From assembly GCA_035502095.1 (NCBI GenBank), contig DATJUX010000044.1, positions 124,001-188,000 of the forward strand: a DNA stretch of 64,000 nt, written 5' to 3'. Each line of letters begins with the position of its first letter. The stretch's first letter is position 1. A program made the position numbers and the translations under genes. This DNA comes from JAKANT01 sp035502095. Its GTDB lineage: Bacteria; Pseudomonadota; Gammaproteobacteria; Burkholderiales; Burkholderiaceae_F. The notes under the pieces are model-generated. The model was given only the letters and a program-made list of their open reading frames with translations. It did no database searches and was not told the DNA's origin. This document shows positions 7,763-16,684 of this stretch, one piece after another.

Positions 7763-8611
7763 ATGACCGGGGCCGACGTCGTGAACATCCGCCGGATCGT
7801 CATCGGCTTCGCCGACGCGGCTGCGATCGCCGATGACGCGATCGCGACGGCGGCGGAACTTGCGCATTTGCTGGATGCGGAATTGATGGGGTTGTTCGTC
7901 GAGGATGCGTTGCTGTTCGACGCCGGCGCGTTACCCTGGCTGCGCACCCTCGAGCCGCGCCGGTTGGTGTGGCGGTCGCTCACTCCGGCACAACTGGCGG
8001 AATCGCACGCCCTGGCAGCGCGTGCCGTCGAGCGGCATTTGCTCGGTCAGGCCGCGGCGTTCGGCGTGGCGGCCGGCTTTCAGGTCGTACGCGGCGATCC
8101 TGCCACGACGCTGGCGCTTCGCAGCGAACCGTCGGATCTCCTTGTGCTTGCGGAGCCCGCGGAGCCCTTTGCACGCGCGGTGCATCCTTATCCGAGCCTC
8201 GTCCGTGCCGTCGCCGAAACAGCGTCGGCGGTGCTCTATGTTCCACACGGCGCTCGCCCAAAGACAGGCCCCGTGGTCGCTCTCGCGCGGGCTCCGGACG
8301 ATGCGGCGCTCGCGCTGGCGGCCTCGGTCGCGCATGCGTTCAAAGAACGGCTGGTCGTGCTTGCCGTGGCGCCACCCGAAGGCGAGTTGGCGATTGCACA
8401 GGCAGCACGCGCGCTGGCCGGTCGCGACTGCATCACCCTGCGTCTCGACGAGCGCGGCGCCGGGGACTGGTCGGAGCCCGCACGGCATGCGCTCGCTCCT
8501 TTCCGCGAACGCCTGCTGACCGTGAGCCGCACCGCGGTCGGCGACGACCTGGCCGGGTATCTCCGCCTGGCGGGCGAACGCAGCGTGCCGCTGCTCCTGG
8601 CACCGGTCTGA
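7763..8611 (+). CDS. Universal stress protein (UspA family)
   Basis: A 282-residue protein from ATG 7763, preceded by GGAGAGCTGAGGG. It begins with NIRRIVIGFADAAAIADDA, followed by alternating hydrophobic strands and helices, including a LLVLAEPAEPF stretch and a second half starting near residue 165 (KTGPVVALARAPDDAALALA). This fits two tandem Usp-like domains. The usual ATP-binding G-x2-G-x9-G(S/T) motif is not evident. Usp proteins act in the cytoplasm during starvation and hypoxia. The gene follows the LonB-type protease gene by 5 bases, so the two form one operon. Confidence 0.75.
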   Translation: MTGADVVNIRRIVIGFADAAAIADDAIATAAELAHLLDAELMGLFVEDALLFDAGALPWLRTLEPRRLVWRSLTPAQLAESHALAARAVERHLLGQAAAFGVAAGFQVVRGDPATTLALRSEPSDLLVLAEPAEPFARAVHPYPSLVRAVAETASAVLYVPHGARPKTGPVVALARAPDDAALALAASVAHAFKERLVVLAVAPPEGELAIAQAARALAGRDCITLRLDERGAGDWSEPARHALAPFRERLLTVSRTAVGDDLAGYLRLAGERSVPLLLAPV

Positions 8612-8708
8612 CGATTCGTGGACGCCCGCCACGCGGGGATGGAAACGCCCATACCCGAGGCGGACCTGTTTCGGCTTCTCCGTGCTGGATATTCGAACGT
8701 GGTGCGTT

Positions 8709-10454
8709 TCAGCGCCGCTCACGCAGCCAGGTGCGCACCTGCGCCAGCGAACGTGTGTTGAGTACGTGCCCGGCTTCCAGCCATCCGCGTCGAGCCTGGG
8801 CGACGCCGTAGACCAGGTTGTCGAACTCGTGGACGGCATGCGCGTCCGAGTTTATGGCCACCAGGACACCTTCGTCCTTCGCCATGCGGCAGTAGAGGTC
8901 CTGCAGAGCGAGTCGCTCGGGGTGCGCGCTGAGCTCGAGTGCGACCGCGCGCGCCTTGCACTTGCGGATCACTGCCTGCATGTCCAGGTCGTAGGGCTCG
9001 CGGAGGCCGATTAGCCGCCCGACCGGATGCGCCAGGATGCGCACGTGCGGGTTGTCGAGCGCCGCGAGGACGCGTGCAGTTTGCTTCTGGCGCGGCAGGT
9101 TGAACCGCGAGTGGATCGCGGCGACCACCACTTCGAGCGGAGCCAGCGCGGAGTCGGGCAGATCGAGGATGCCGTCGTCGAGCACGTCGCATTCGATCCC
9201 CGTCAGCAACGTGATGTCCGCATGGCGCGCGTTGAATCGAGCGATGTCCGCGCATTGCCGGGCCAGACGCTCCGGATCGAGCCCGTTGGCGACGCTTCGG
9301 CGCCGGCTATGGTCGCTGATCGCGAGATATTCCAGGCCGCGGGCACGCGCCCCCGCCGCCATCTGCTCGATGGTCGCGGAGCCATCGCTCCACGTGGTGT
9401 GTGCGTGCAGATCGCCCCGCAGGGCACGGCGTTCGATCAGCGCGGGCAGCTCGCCATTGCGGGCGGCCTCGATTTCGCCACGGTCCTCGCGCAACTCGGG
9501 AGCGATCCAGGGCAGCCCGAGCGCCGCATAGACCGACTCTTCAGTCCGCCCCGCCACGACCGCGCCGACTTCCCTTCCCCGGCCGCGCGCGCGAAACAAC
9601 CCGTACTCGTTGAGCTTCAGGTTCCGTTCCAATGCCAGATTGCGCAATCGGATGTTGTGCGCCTTCGACCCGGTGAAATAAAGCAACGCGGCACCGTAGC
9701 TCTCTTCCGGCACGACGCGTAGATCGACCTGTAGACCGGATTTCAGCACGATTGAGCCTCGCGTCGCGCCGGAGGCCAGCACGCGCTTGGCGTCCGGGCA
9801 GGCCGCGAAGTAGCGCACGACATCCCCGCCCTCAGCCGCGGTCGCGAGCAGATCGATGTCGCCCACGGTCTCGCGCGCGCGCCGCAGGCTGCCCGCGGTC
9901 GCGACTTCGATCACGCCAGGACCTTTCGCCAGATACGTACACAGCGCATCCGCATACTGCGCGGCAACGGCGAGCTTGTAGCGCGGCTTCTTGCTCAACT
10001 GCGCCTCGAGCGCAGCGGCGATCCGTTCCTCGCTGGCGGGCCCGAAACCTCGTAATTCCCGGATCCGGCCATCGCGTGCCGCGCGCAGCAAGGCGACCTG
10101 AGAGTGAAGGCCCAGCGCGTCGGAAAGGACACGCACTCGCCTCGGCCCCAGACCCGGCACGCGCAGAAGATCGGTGAGTCCTGCCGGCACCTGCTTGCGC
10201 AGGCGATCGAGTTCGGGCAGATGCCCGCTGGTGGCCAACTGGCGAATCTTCTCCTCCAGGTCCGCACCGATCCCCGGAAGCTTCGGCAGCTCCTTGTCGG
10301 CGTCGATCAGCGCGGCCAGATCGATCTTCAGGCCCCCGACCACGCGCGACGCGTTCCGATACGCCCGCACTCGAAACGGATTGGCGTTGCGCAGATCGAG
10401 CAGATCGGCCATCTGGTCGAACGCGGCCGCAATGTCTGCGTTAGTCATCCCCAT
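8709..10454 (-). CDS. polX: DNA polymerase/3'-5' exonuclease PolX
   Basis: Family X DNA polymerase, 581 residues from ATG 10454 (ATG 10448 is an alternative; the longer frame to 10745 overlaps the divergent CBS gene). Order: a helix-hairpin-helix N-terminal domain starting DLRNANPFRVRAYRNASRV, HhH motifs (LPGIGADLEEKI, VPGLGPRRVRVL), the nucleotidyltransferase palm with GSLRRARETVGDIDLLAT, and a C-terminal PHP exonuclease domain with DLHAHTTWSDGS, AISDHS and NSDAHA. It fills short gaps in base excision repair. It is divergent from the CBS gene, and an FNR-like box at 10509-10522 lies 55 bases upstream. Confidence 0.92.
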   Translation of the reverse strand: MGMTNADIAAAFDQMADLLDLRNANPFRVRAYRNASRVVGGLKIDLAALIDADKELPKLPGIGADLEEKIRQLATSGHLPELDRLRKQVPAGLTDLLRVPGLGPRRVRVLSDALGLHSQVALLRAARDGRIRELRGFGPASEERIAAALEAQLSKKPRYKLAVAAQYADALCTYLAKGPGVIEVATAGSLRRARETVGDIDLLATAAEGGDVVRYFAACPDAKRVLASGATRGSIVLKSGLQVDLRVVPEESYGAALLYFTGSKAHNIRLRNLALERNLKLNEYGLFRARGRGREVGAVVAGRTEESVYAALGLPWIAPELREDRGEIEAARNGELPALIERRALRGDLHAHTTWSDGSATIEQMAAGARARGLEYLAISDHSRRRSVANGLDPERLARQCADIARFNARHADITLLTGIECDVLDDGILDLPDSALAPLEVVVAAIHSRFNLPRQKQTARVLAALDNPHVRILAHPVGRLIGLREPYDLDMQAVIRKCKARAVALELSAHPERLALQDLYCRMAKDEGVLVAINSDAHAVHEFDNLVYGVAQARRGWLEAGHVLNTRSLAQVRTWLRERR

Positions 10455-10508
10455 GCGAGTTTCACGCGGACAGTTGCACCATGCTCGCGCACGCGCAGCG
10501 CGACGGGG

Positions 10509-10522
10509 TTGACCGGAATCAA
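10509..10522. promoter_or_regulatory. FNR/ANR-like box between polX and a CBS-domain gene
   Basis: TTGAC-CGGA-ATCAA matches 9 of 10 positions of TTGAT-N4-ATCAA. It lies in the 215-base divergent region, with its centre 61 bases from ATG 10454 of polX and about 155 bases from ATG 10670. For polX a class II arrangement would place the -10 at 10481-10486 (GAGCAT, 3 of 6). No convincing -10 is seen at that distance on the plus strand. Confidence 0.5.
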
Positions 10523-10669
10523 CGCCACTGCCAAGTGGATCGCCCGGGGTCGTTGCACCCCAAAGGCCTTCGCTCGACGTCGACCAAGCCTCTTCTTGCG
10601 AATTGTCAAATGCGAAAGCGCCAGCGCGTTCAGTGTTCGATCCGAGACCTGTCGGCAAAGGAGCCTTCG

Positions 10670-11143
10670 ATGCGCAGAACCCGGAGCATGCTTGTACGCG
10701 ACGTCGCGCAAGGCGAAGTTCAGACGGTCGGACCGGACGCCACATTGGCGCAGTGCGCCAGCGTGATGCGCTATCACCACGTCGGAAGCCTCGTCGTGGT
10801 CGATGCCTCCCGTGTGGACGGCGGCCCGGTCGGTATCGTCACCGATCGCGACATCGTCCTGGAGGCCGTCGCCCAGTCGCTCGACCCGCGCTCATTGACC
10901 GCGGCCGACGTCATGGTCACATCGCTCGGCACAGTGCGCGAAGACGACGATGTAATCGACGCGCTTGCGCGGATGCGCGAGCACGGCGTCCGGCGGCTCC
11001 CGGTCGTGAGCGCGAAAGGTGCATTGTCCGGCATCGTGGCGCTGGACGATCTGGTGTCTTTGCTGGCGGAGCAGTTCCTCGCCGTGGCCGACGTTTACGC
11101 TGCCGAAAGGACCAAGGAAAGCGAGACGCGCCGGTCGCGCTAG
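10670..11143 (+). CDS. Tandem CBS-domain protein
   Basis: A 157-residue protein from ATG 10670, preceded by an excellent ribosome binding site (AAAGGAG, 7 bases). Two CBS motifs fill the chain: one around MRYHHVGSLVVVD with GIVTDRDIVLE, the second around MREHGVRRLPVVS with GIVALDDLVSLL. Stand-alone CBS pairs bind adenine nucleotides and often occur in hypoxia or stress operons. No effector domain is attached. A second protein of the same architecture is encoded at 17181-17681, so the block carries two paralogues. The gene is divergent from polX and convergent with the L,D-transpeptidase gene. Confidence 0.88.
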   Translation: MRRTRSMLVRDVAQGEVQTVGPDATLAQCASVMRYHHVGSLVVVDASRVDGGPVGIVTDRDIVLEAVAQSLDPRSLTAADVMVTSLGTVREDDDVIDALARMREHGVRRLPVVSAKGALSGIVALDDLVSLLAEQFLAVADVYAAERTKESETRRSR

Positions 11144-11163
11144 CGTTGCTGCCGGCAGCCGGT

Positions 11164-11979
11164 TCAGCGGCGCCGTGGCACCGGCGACCATGGGGGTCGC
11201 GTCGGGGTCATGGAATCCACCACGACGAGGTAACGCCCCGACCACCGCGTCGGGGTCCGGTCCGGATCCAGCACCCAGAATTTGCGTCCCTGGGCCAGGG
11301 CTTGTTCGTATGCGGCGTCGAGGATGCCGTAGCGATCGAAGAAGTCGTTCAACGATGCAGGGATCCGAATGCAACCTTTGGACTGCGCCGTACCCAGCCT
11401 CGGTTCGAGCAGGACCGGGTCGGTCGAGTGCATCTGCAGGCGCATCGGGCTCTCGCCGGCCTTGCCCCAGGTGCGCTGCGCCTCGACCCAGCCGAAGTCG
11501 TAGACGCGCATTCCCTTCGCGCCGTAGCCGCGCACGCCGAGCTCGTTCGTCGTCCCTTCCGCGCGAAAGTCGGGATTTTCGAGCGAATGATCGAACACAC
11601 CACTCGGCGTCACGAAGTGCTCGAATCCGCCGTGGCCTCCGGTGGAGGCCGGCGCCGCACCGATGAAGATGACCGCCCCGGTGGATGCACGCCAGAAAAG
11701 CATCGCCGCCTGGACATTGGGATCGCGATCGACGACGACGAGGTACTGGTCCGGAAGCGGGAGAAGGCCCGCGTCCTTGAGCTCGTCCTCCATTTCCGCC
11801 GCGTAGGCACGCTGCTGATCGGCTGGTATCTGCAAGCGGGGCGTCACCTCGCGCGCAAACGCAGGCGCGAGGTCGGACGGCACGTCGATCTCGGCGTTCC
11901 CGGCCGCTGCCTCGACGAGGCACAACAGCGCAACCAGCAAACGGGCGAATATGTGCACTGGATGGCGACGATCTCGCAT
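11164..11979 (-). CDS. Periplasmic L,D-transpeptidase (YkuD family)
   Basis: A 271-residue exported enzyme from ATG 11979, where GAGG lies 8 bases upstream. Residues 1-28 form a signal peptide (positive start, hydrophobic LLVALLCLVEAAAG core). The YkuD catalytic motif is present as HSTDPVLLEPRLGTAQ followed by SKGCIRI, with the nucleophilic Cys. Such enzymes make 3-3 crosslinks in peptidoglycan or attach proteins to it, reactions linked to stationary-phase and envelope stress. It is convergent with the CBS gene (20 bases apart). The upstream region is the long divergent spacer shared with the adenylate-forming ligase. Confidence 0.82.
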   Translation of the reverse strand: MRDRRHPVHIFARLLVALLCLVEAAAGNAEIDVPSDLAPAFAREVTPRLQIPADQQRAYAAEMEDELKDAGLLPLPDQYLVVVDRDPNVQAAMLFWRASTGAVIFIGAAPASTGGHGGFEHFVTPSGVFDHSLENPDFRAEGTTNELGVRGYGAKGMRVYDFGWVEAQRTWGKAGESPMRLQMHSTDPVLLEPRLGTAQSKGCIRIPASLNDFFDRYGILDAAYEQALAQGRKFWVLDPDRTPTRWSGRYLVVVDSMTPTRPPWSPVPRRR

Positions 11980-12338
11980 TGGTGACATCCTCGCAGCCCG
12001 GCTGGCGTCATCCTTGATCTTTCGCAACCGGGAAGTGGTCACGCTCGGTCGAGGGCAGGATGGTCCCCGGCCCGCTGAGCGCGGCGGGGCATTCGACACG
12101 GCGATGCATTCCACGGCGCCTTCTATGACCGGTGCGCCCTTCATTGCGTGCGTCTGCCAGAGGGATCCTCCGCAGGGGGAGGGGTTGGTCCCAGTCTTTC
12201 GCGCGGCCGGCCGAATATCCGAGGCGGTGGTCTCGTTGCCAGGTCACGCATCGGTTGACCCGCCTCAATGAGTCTCTCGCCGATGGGCGCATCCTTGAAG
12301 CACAACAAGTCGATGAACCTCGAGGCCGGGAAGGTCGG
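11980..12338. other. Divergent intergenic region with FNR-like sites
   Basis: I see no convincing gene in these 359 bases; the frames across it on both strands are extensions of the flanking genes. It holds a good FNR-like box at 12255-12268 and a weaker one at 12014-12027 (TTGAT-CTTT-CGCAA, 8 of 10), so it is probably the control region for the L,D-transpeptidase gene on the left and the ligase operon on the right. Confidence 0.5.
12255..12268 (+). promoter_or_regulatory. FNR/ANR-like box upstream of the ligase-HhH-CarS operon
   Basis: TTGAC-CCGC-CTCAA matches 8 of 10 FNR positions. Its centre is 77 bases before ATG 12339. At the class II distance only CATCCT (12290-12295, 3 of 6) resembles a -10, so promoter geometry is weakly supported. 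Confidence 0.4.
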
Positions 12339-13811
12339 ATGCAACGAGCGGCGCCTGAGTCCACGCCTCTTCTCGAGTTGGGAGAGTTTGGTTTTGCCGC
12401 CCTGCAGATCTGGCTGGGTGGCTGGTCGGAGCCGGCAGCCCGGCACGAGCAGGCAATGAACCGGTTGCAGGCCCTGATCCGCGTCGCCCGCGAGCGTGCG
12501 CCGCTGTACCGTCGTTTGTATCGCAATCTGCGCGACGACCGCGCTCTGAGTCTTGCCGAACTGCCGGTCGTCAACAAATCCGACCTGATGGCCGACGTCG
12601 CGGCTGGCTTCACGGATGTTTCGATCACACCCGCCGCCTTGCACGCGTTTGTCGCCGATCCGACCAACGTCGGTACGCTGTTCCACGGCCGCTATGCGGT
12701 CTGGACCAGTTCGGGAACGTCCGGCACGCCGGGCCTGTTCCTTCACGACACACACGCGCTCGCCGTCTACGAAGCGCTCGAGACGCTGCGCTTTCGCGGC
12801 CTGTCTTCCCTTGCGCAGTACGGAGCGCGCGTCCTCGCGGGGGAGCGGTTCGCCCTGGTGATGGTGACCGGCGGCCACTTCGCCAGCGTTTCCAGCGCCG
12901 AGCATTTGCGACGTGCCTTTCCCTGGCTCGCGGCAAACGTCGCTCCATTTTCGCTGTTCACGCCGCTTGCCCAGCTGGTCGCACAGCTGAATCAGTATCG
13001 CCCTACCCTGCTCGCGACGTATCCGACCGCGGCGCAGATGCTCGCGCAGGAACAGGATGCTGGCCGCCTCCAGCTGCAGTTGGCCGAAATGTGGACCGGG
13101 GGCGAAGTCCTTGCCCCGCATGTCAGGACGAGGCTTGAGCAGGTGTTCGGATGTCGTGTCCGCAACAGCTACGGTGCATCCGAGTTCCCCTCGATCGGGT
13201 GGGAGTGCGGCCTTGGCTCCCTCCACGTCAATTCCGACTGGGTCCTGCTCGAAGGCGTGGACGAGGCCTACCGCCCGGTTCCCGCAGGGACACCGTCGCA
13301 CACGACGCTGCTGACCAATCTGGCCAATCACGTGCAGCCGTTGATTCGCTACGAGCTCGGCGATTCGATCACGCTGCTGCCGCCGTGCGCATGCGGCAGC
13401 ACCTTCCCTGCGATTCGCGTCGAAGGAAGGCACGACGACGCGCTGCGATTCGCCGACGAGACCGGACGTCTCGTCACCCTCCTGCCCCTCGTGCTTTCCA
13501 CCGTTCTCGAAGAGCAGGCCGGTGTGCACGATTTCCAGGTGACGCAGACGGACGCTCACAACCTCCGCGTCTCGCTCGGCAGCGCTGAACCCGCAGCGGA
13601 CGAACGGGTCCGTAGCGCCCTCGCGGCCCATCTCGCGCAGCAAGGAGTGCGCGATATCAGGCTTGAAGTCGATGCGCTGCCACCTCTGCGCAGCGCAAGG
13701 AGCGGAAAGCTGCGCCGGGTGATCTGCGAAGTGAAGGACCGGCCACCGGCCGGGAGCACGGGTCCGACATCCGTCGCGGGCGCGGCGACCAGTGTCGCAC
13801 CGCCGCGATGA
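12339..13811 (+). CDS. Adenylate-forming ligase of the PaaK/CapK family
   Basis: A 490-residue protein from ATG 12339 with GGAAGG upstream. It belongs to the AMP-binding superfamily related to phenylacetate-CoA ligase: phosphate-binding loop SSGTSGTPG at 124-132, NSYGASEFPSIGWECG (adenine region), RYELGDS with the ribose-binding Asp, and a short C-terminal domain with SGKLRRV carrying the likely catalytic Lys. It should activate a carboxylate as acyl-AMP; the acid is unknown. Its TGA overlaps the ATG of the HhH gene by four bases (ATGA), an odd partner for such an enzyme. A CarS-like gene follows. Confidence 0.78.
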   Translation: MQRAAPESTPLLELGEFGFAALQIWLGGWSEPAARHEQAMNRLQALIRVARERAPLYRRLYRNLRDDRALSLAELPVVNKSDLMADVAAGFTDVSITPAALHAFVADPTNVGTLFHGRYAVWTSSGTSGTPGLFLHDTHALAVYEALETLRFRGLSSLAQYGARVLAGERFALVMVTGGHFASVSSAEHLRRAFPWLAANVAPFSLFTPLAQLVAQLNQYRPTLLATYPTAAQMLAQEQDAGRLQLQLAEMWTGGEVLAPHVRTRLEQVFGCRVRNSYGASEFPSIGWECGLGSLHVNSDWVLLEGVDEAYRPVPAGTPSHTTLLTNLANHVQPLIRYELGDSITLLPPCACGSTFPAIRVEGRHDDALRFADETGRLVTLLPLVLSTVLEEQAGVHDFQVTQTDAHNLRVSLGSAEPAADERVRSALAAHLAQQGVRDIRLEVDALPPLRSARSGKLRRVICEVKDRPPAGSTGPTSVAGAATSVAPPR

Positions 13812-14728
13812 AAACCGCCTCCTCTTCGCCGCCGTCCGATCGGGCGGCCGGTCCGGCGGTCGACTCCGCCGAAAATCGCCGCGTCGCCGACATGCTGCGG
13901 GAAGCCGCTGCGTTGCTCGGCGCGCAGCGGGCCAATCCCTTTCGCGCTTCCGCTTACCGCAGAGCGGCCGACGCGGTCGCGGGCCTGACGACGAGCGTGC
14001 GTATGTTGCTCGAGCGAGCAGGCCGCGCAGGCCTCGAGGCGTTGCCCGCCATCGGCCCCGGGATCGCAAGCGCGATCGTCGAAATCATCTCGACCGGTCG
14101 CTGGCGCCAGCTCGACCGGCTGCGCGGCGAGGTCGACCCGCGGCAGCTGTTTCAGGCCGTTCCTGGAATTGGTGCCGAGTTGAGCGAGCGCATTCATGAC
14201 GAACTTGGGATCGATACGCTCGAGGCGCTTGAAGTGGCGGCGCACGACGGGCGCCTCGAAGAAGTGCAAGGCGTCGGACCGCGCCGCGCGAGTGCGATCC
14301 GCGTCGCAGTGGCGCGGGTGCTGCGACGCGCGCGCGGCCTGCCGACCGACGCCGATTCCACAGGCGCGGACCGGCTGCCCGTAGAGGCACTCCTCGACGT
14401 CGATCGCGAATACCGGTCCAAGGCGCAAGCCGGCGTCCTTCCGCTGATCGCGCCGCGGCGATTCAACCCGGGCGGGGAAGCGTGGTTGCCGATCCTGCAC
14501 ACCCGGCGTGGGCCGTGGCACTTCACGGCGCTCTATTCGAACACCGCAACGGCGCACGAGCTGGGACGCACTCACGACTGGGTCGTGGTCTATTTTCACC
14601 GCGACGATCTCGTCGAACATCAACACACGATCGTCACCGAGACACGCGGCCCGCTCGGCGGCCTGCGCGTCGTGCGGGGACGCGAGGCGCAGTGCCGTGA
14701 GTACTACCAGCCCGCGGCTACCTCTTGA
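13808..14728 (+). CDS. Helix-hairpin-helix protein with PolX-like N-terminal module
   Basis: A 306-residue protein. Residues 25-175 repeat the N-terminal architecture of PolX: ANPFRASAYRRAADAVAGL, then HhH motifs ALPAIGPGIASAIVEI, AVPGIGAELSERI and VQGVGPRRASAI. The polymerase palm (GDIDLL) and PHP domains are absent. The C-terminal 110 residues (from about 195) form a different domain with PWHFTALYSNTATAHELGRT and DWVVVYFHRDD, which I do not recognise by name. It probably binds DNA through the HhH part. Translation is coupled to the upstream ligase by a 4-base overlap, and the CarS-like gene follows after 9 bases. It is the second PolX-type HhH protein in this block. Confidence 0.8.
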   Translation: MKTASSSPPSDRAAGPAVDSAENRRVADMLREAAALLGAQRANPFRASAYRRAADAVAGLTTSVRMLLERAGRAGLEALPAIGPGIASAIVEIISTGRWRQLDRLRGEVDPRQLFQAVPGIGAELSERIHDELGIDTLEALEVAAHDGRLEEVQGVGPRRASAIRVAVARVLRRARGLPTDADSTGADRLPVEALLDVDREYRSKAQAGVLPLIAPRRFNPGGEAWLPILHTRRGPWHFTALYSNTATAHELGRTHDWVVVYFHRDDLVEHQHTIVTETRGPLGGLRVVRGREAQCREYYQPAATS

Positions 14729-14737
14729 GCCGCCGAC

Positions 14738-15232
14738 ATGGAACAGACGATCTGGTTGAGCGCTCGCCTTCTGCTCCTGCTCGCGACGGCAAACACTTCG
14801 CCCCTGATCAGCAAGCGCATCTTCGGCACACGCCTGGCGACGCCCCTCGACAGGGGTCTCTTGTTCTTCGATGGTCGGCCTCTGTTGGGCGCTTCGAAGA
14901 CCGTGCGCGGTGCGCTGACGGCGATCGTCGCCACCGCGGTGGCGGCATTGCTGTTGGGAATCGGCCCTGCGCTTGGCGCACTCATAGGCGCCGCCGCAAT
15001 GGCCGGCGATGCCTTCTCAAGTTTCGTCAAACGCCGTCTGGCCATTCCTTCGAGCGGCCGGGCGACTGGACTCGACCAGATTCCCGAGGCGCTGCTGCCG
15101 CTCCTCGCCGCCCGACACGCACTGGATTTGTCCGGCATGCAGATCGCCTGCATCACGCTGCTCTTCGCGGTCTTGGAGATCCCCTTGGCGCGTCTCTGGT
15201 TCCAGCTCGGCTGGCGCGACCAGCCGTACTGA
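14738..15232 (+). CDS. CarS-like (CDP-archaeol synthase family, DUF46) membrane protein
   Basis: A 164-residue integral membrane protein with hydrophobic segments near residues 5-22, 58-75, 78-92 and 135-158. Between them are conserved polar loops ANTSPLISKRI, PLDRGLLFFDGRPLLGASKT and AMAGDAFSSFVKRRL. These match the CDP-archaeol synthase/DUF46 family, cytidylyltransferase relatives of CdsA that activate lipid phosphates with CTP in archaea. The bacterial members have no established substrate. It is the third gene of the ligase-HhH operon, and a link to lipid modification is inference only. Confidence 0.75.
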   Translation: MEQTIWLSARLLLLLATANTSPLISKRIFGTRLATPLDRGLLFFDGRPLLGASKTVRGALTAIVATAVAALLLGIGPALGALIGAAAMAGDAFSSFVKRRLAIPSSGRATGLDQIPEALLPLLAARHALDLSGMQIACITLLFAVLEIPLARLWFQLGWRDQPY

Positions 15233-15252
15233 CAACGGGGTGTGACCGGGCC

Positions 15253-16683
15253 CTAGCCCTTAATGCAGACCAGCGGTTCGAGGCGTGCGACCTTACGCGC
15301 GAGCCCCGCTGCGTCCGCCGCATCGACCACGGCGCTCACGTCCTTGTATGCCTCGGGCGCCTCTTCGGCGATGCCCCGCATCGACGGCGAGCGGATCAGG
15401 ATCCCCCGCCGCGCGAGTTCATCGATGACCTGCCGGCCGTTCCACTTGCCCAGCGCTTGATGACGGCTCATGGCACGGCCCGCCCCGTGACAGGCTGAGC
15501 TGAAAGCCCGCGCCTCCGACCCGGTCGTCCCGGCAAGCACGTAAGAGCCGGTGCCCATCGAGCCGCCGATCAACACCGGCTGCCCCGCGCTGCGCAGCGG
15601 TTCCGGGATGTCCGGATGTCCTGGTCCAAATGCGCGAGTTGCACCCTTGCGATGCACGTAGAGTTCGCGCGTTCGGCCTTGGACCCGATGCTCTTCGACT
15701 TTGCAGGTGTTGTGGGAGACGTCGTAAAGGAGCGCCAGCCGTGCTTGGGGCAGCAGGTCGGCAAAGACGGCACGCACGAGATGCGTGAGGATCTGTCGAT
15801 TGGCCAGCGCGCAGTTGATGGCTGCGCGCATTGCGCCCAGATACTCCGCCCCCAGGTCCGATCTGATCGGGGCGCACGCGAGCTCGCGATCCGGCAAGTT
15901 GATCCCGAAGCCGGCAGCCGCCACGACCATCCGCTTCAGGTAGTCGGTGCCGATCTGATGGCCCAGGCCGCGCGAGCCGCAGTGAATCATGACGACGATA
16001 GCGCCCAGCGCAAGCCCGAACGTCGCCGCGACGTCGGGTGCGTACACTTCGGTCACCTCCTGCACTTCGAGGTAGTGGTTGCCGCTGCCCAACGTGCCCA
16101 TCTCGTCACGCTGTCGATGCTTGGCCTCCTGCGAAACAGCGCCGGGTTTCGCGTGCCGCATCTGCCCACGCTCCTCGATGCGCTCGAGATCGTTGGGCAA
16201 GCCCCAACCCCGCTCCACGGCCCATTTCGCGCCGCCGACGAGCATGGCGTCCATTTCGGCTGCGCTGAGTCGGATCGAACCCGTGCTGCCAAGACCGGCC
16301 GGAACCCGCCGGTAGAGCGCCTCGGCAAGCTCGCCCTGCACCGCGCCGATGTCTCCGCGCTGAAGCCCCGTATGCAGGCAGCGCACGCCGCACGAGACAT
16401 CGAAACCGACGCCTCCCGCCGAGACGACTCCGCCCTCGTCGGGATCGAACGCGGCAACGCCGCCAATCGGAAAGCCGTATCCCCAGTGTGCATCCGGCAT
16501 CGCATAGGAGGCGTCGACGATTCCCGGCAGCGCGGCGACATTCGACGCCTGCTCGTAGACCTTGTGATCCATGTCCCGGATCAAGGCCGCGCTCGCGTAG
16601 ATCACCGCCGGTACGCGCATCGCGCCGTGGCGCGGGATTTCCCACTCGTTCTCGGCTCGACGTGTGAGCAGTCGCGTATCCAC
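15253..16683 (-). CDS. rtcB: RNA-splicing ligase RtcB
   Basis: GTP- and Mn-dependent RNA ligase that joins 2',3'-cyclic phosphate or 3'-phosphate ends to 5'-OH ends. From GTG 16683 it has 476 residues, the length of the long RtcB class, and begins DTRLLTRRAENEWEIP. The GTG lies one base after the archease stop, which supports it over the longer frame. Metal- and guanylate-binding elements are present: MPDAHWGYGFPIGGVAAF, GGVGFDVSCGVR with the conserved Cys, HCGSRGLGHQIG, SHNTCKVE, and the guanylylated His in CHGAGRAMSR. Its activator archease is the adjacent upstream gene and a CBS-domain gene precedes both. Confidence 0.93.
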   Translation of the reverse strand: MDTRLLTRRAENEWEIPRHGAMRVPAVIYASAALIRDMDHKVYEQASNVAALPGIVDASYAMPDAHWGYGFPIGGVAAFDPDEGGVVSAGGVGFDVSCGVRCLHTGLQRGDIGAVQGELAEALYRRVPAGLGSTGSIRLSAAEMDAMLVGGAKWAVERGWGLPNDLERIEERGQMRHAKPGAVSQEAKHRQRDEMGTLGSGNHYLEVQEVTEVYAPDVAATFGLALGAIVVMIHCGSRGLGHQIGTDYLKRMVVAAAGFGINLPDRELACAPIRSDLGAEYLGAMRAAINCALANRQILTHLVRAVFADLLPQARLALLYDVSHNTCKVEEHRVQGRTRELYVHRKGATRAFGPGHPDIPEPLRSAGQPVLIGGSMGTGSYVLAGTTGSEARAFSSACHGAGRAMSRHQALGKWNGRQVIDELARRGILIRSPSMRGIAEEAPEAYKDVSAVVDAADAAGLARKVARLEPLVCIKG

Positions 16684-16684
16684 G

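Noticed and set aside
12141..14069. A 642-residue minus-strand frame opposite the ligase gene
   Set aside because: The plus-strand ligase and HhH genes have clear motifs, ribosome binding sites and a start-stop overlap; this frame has none.
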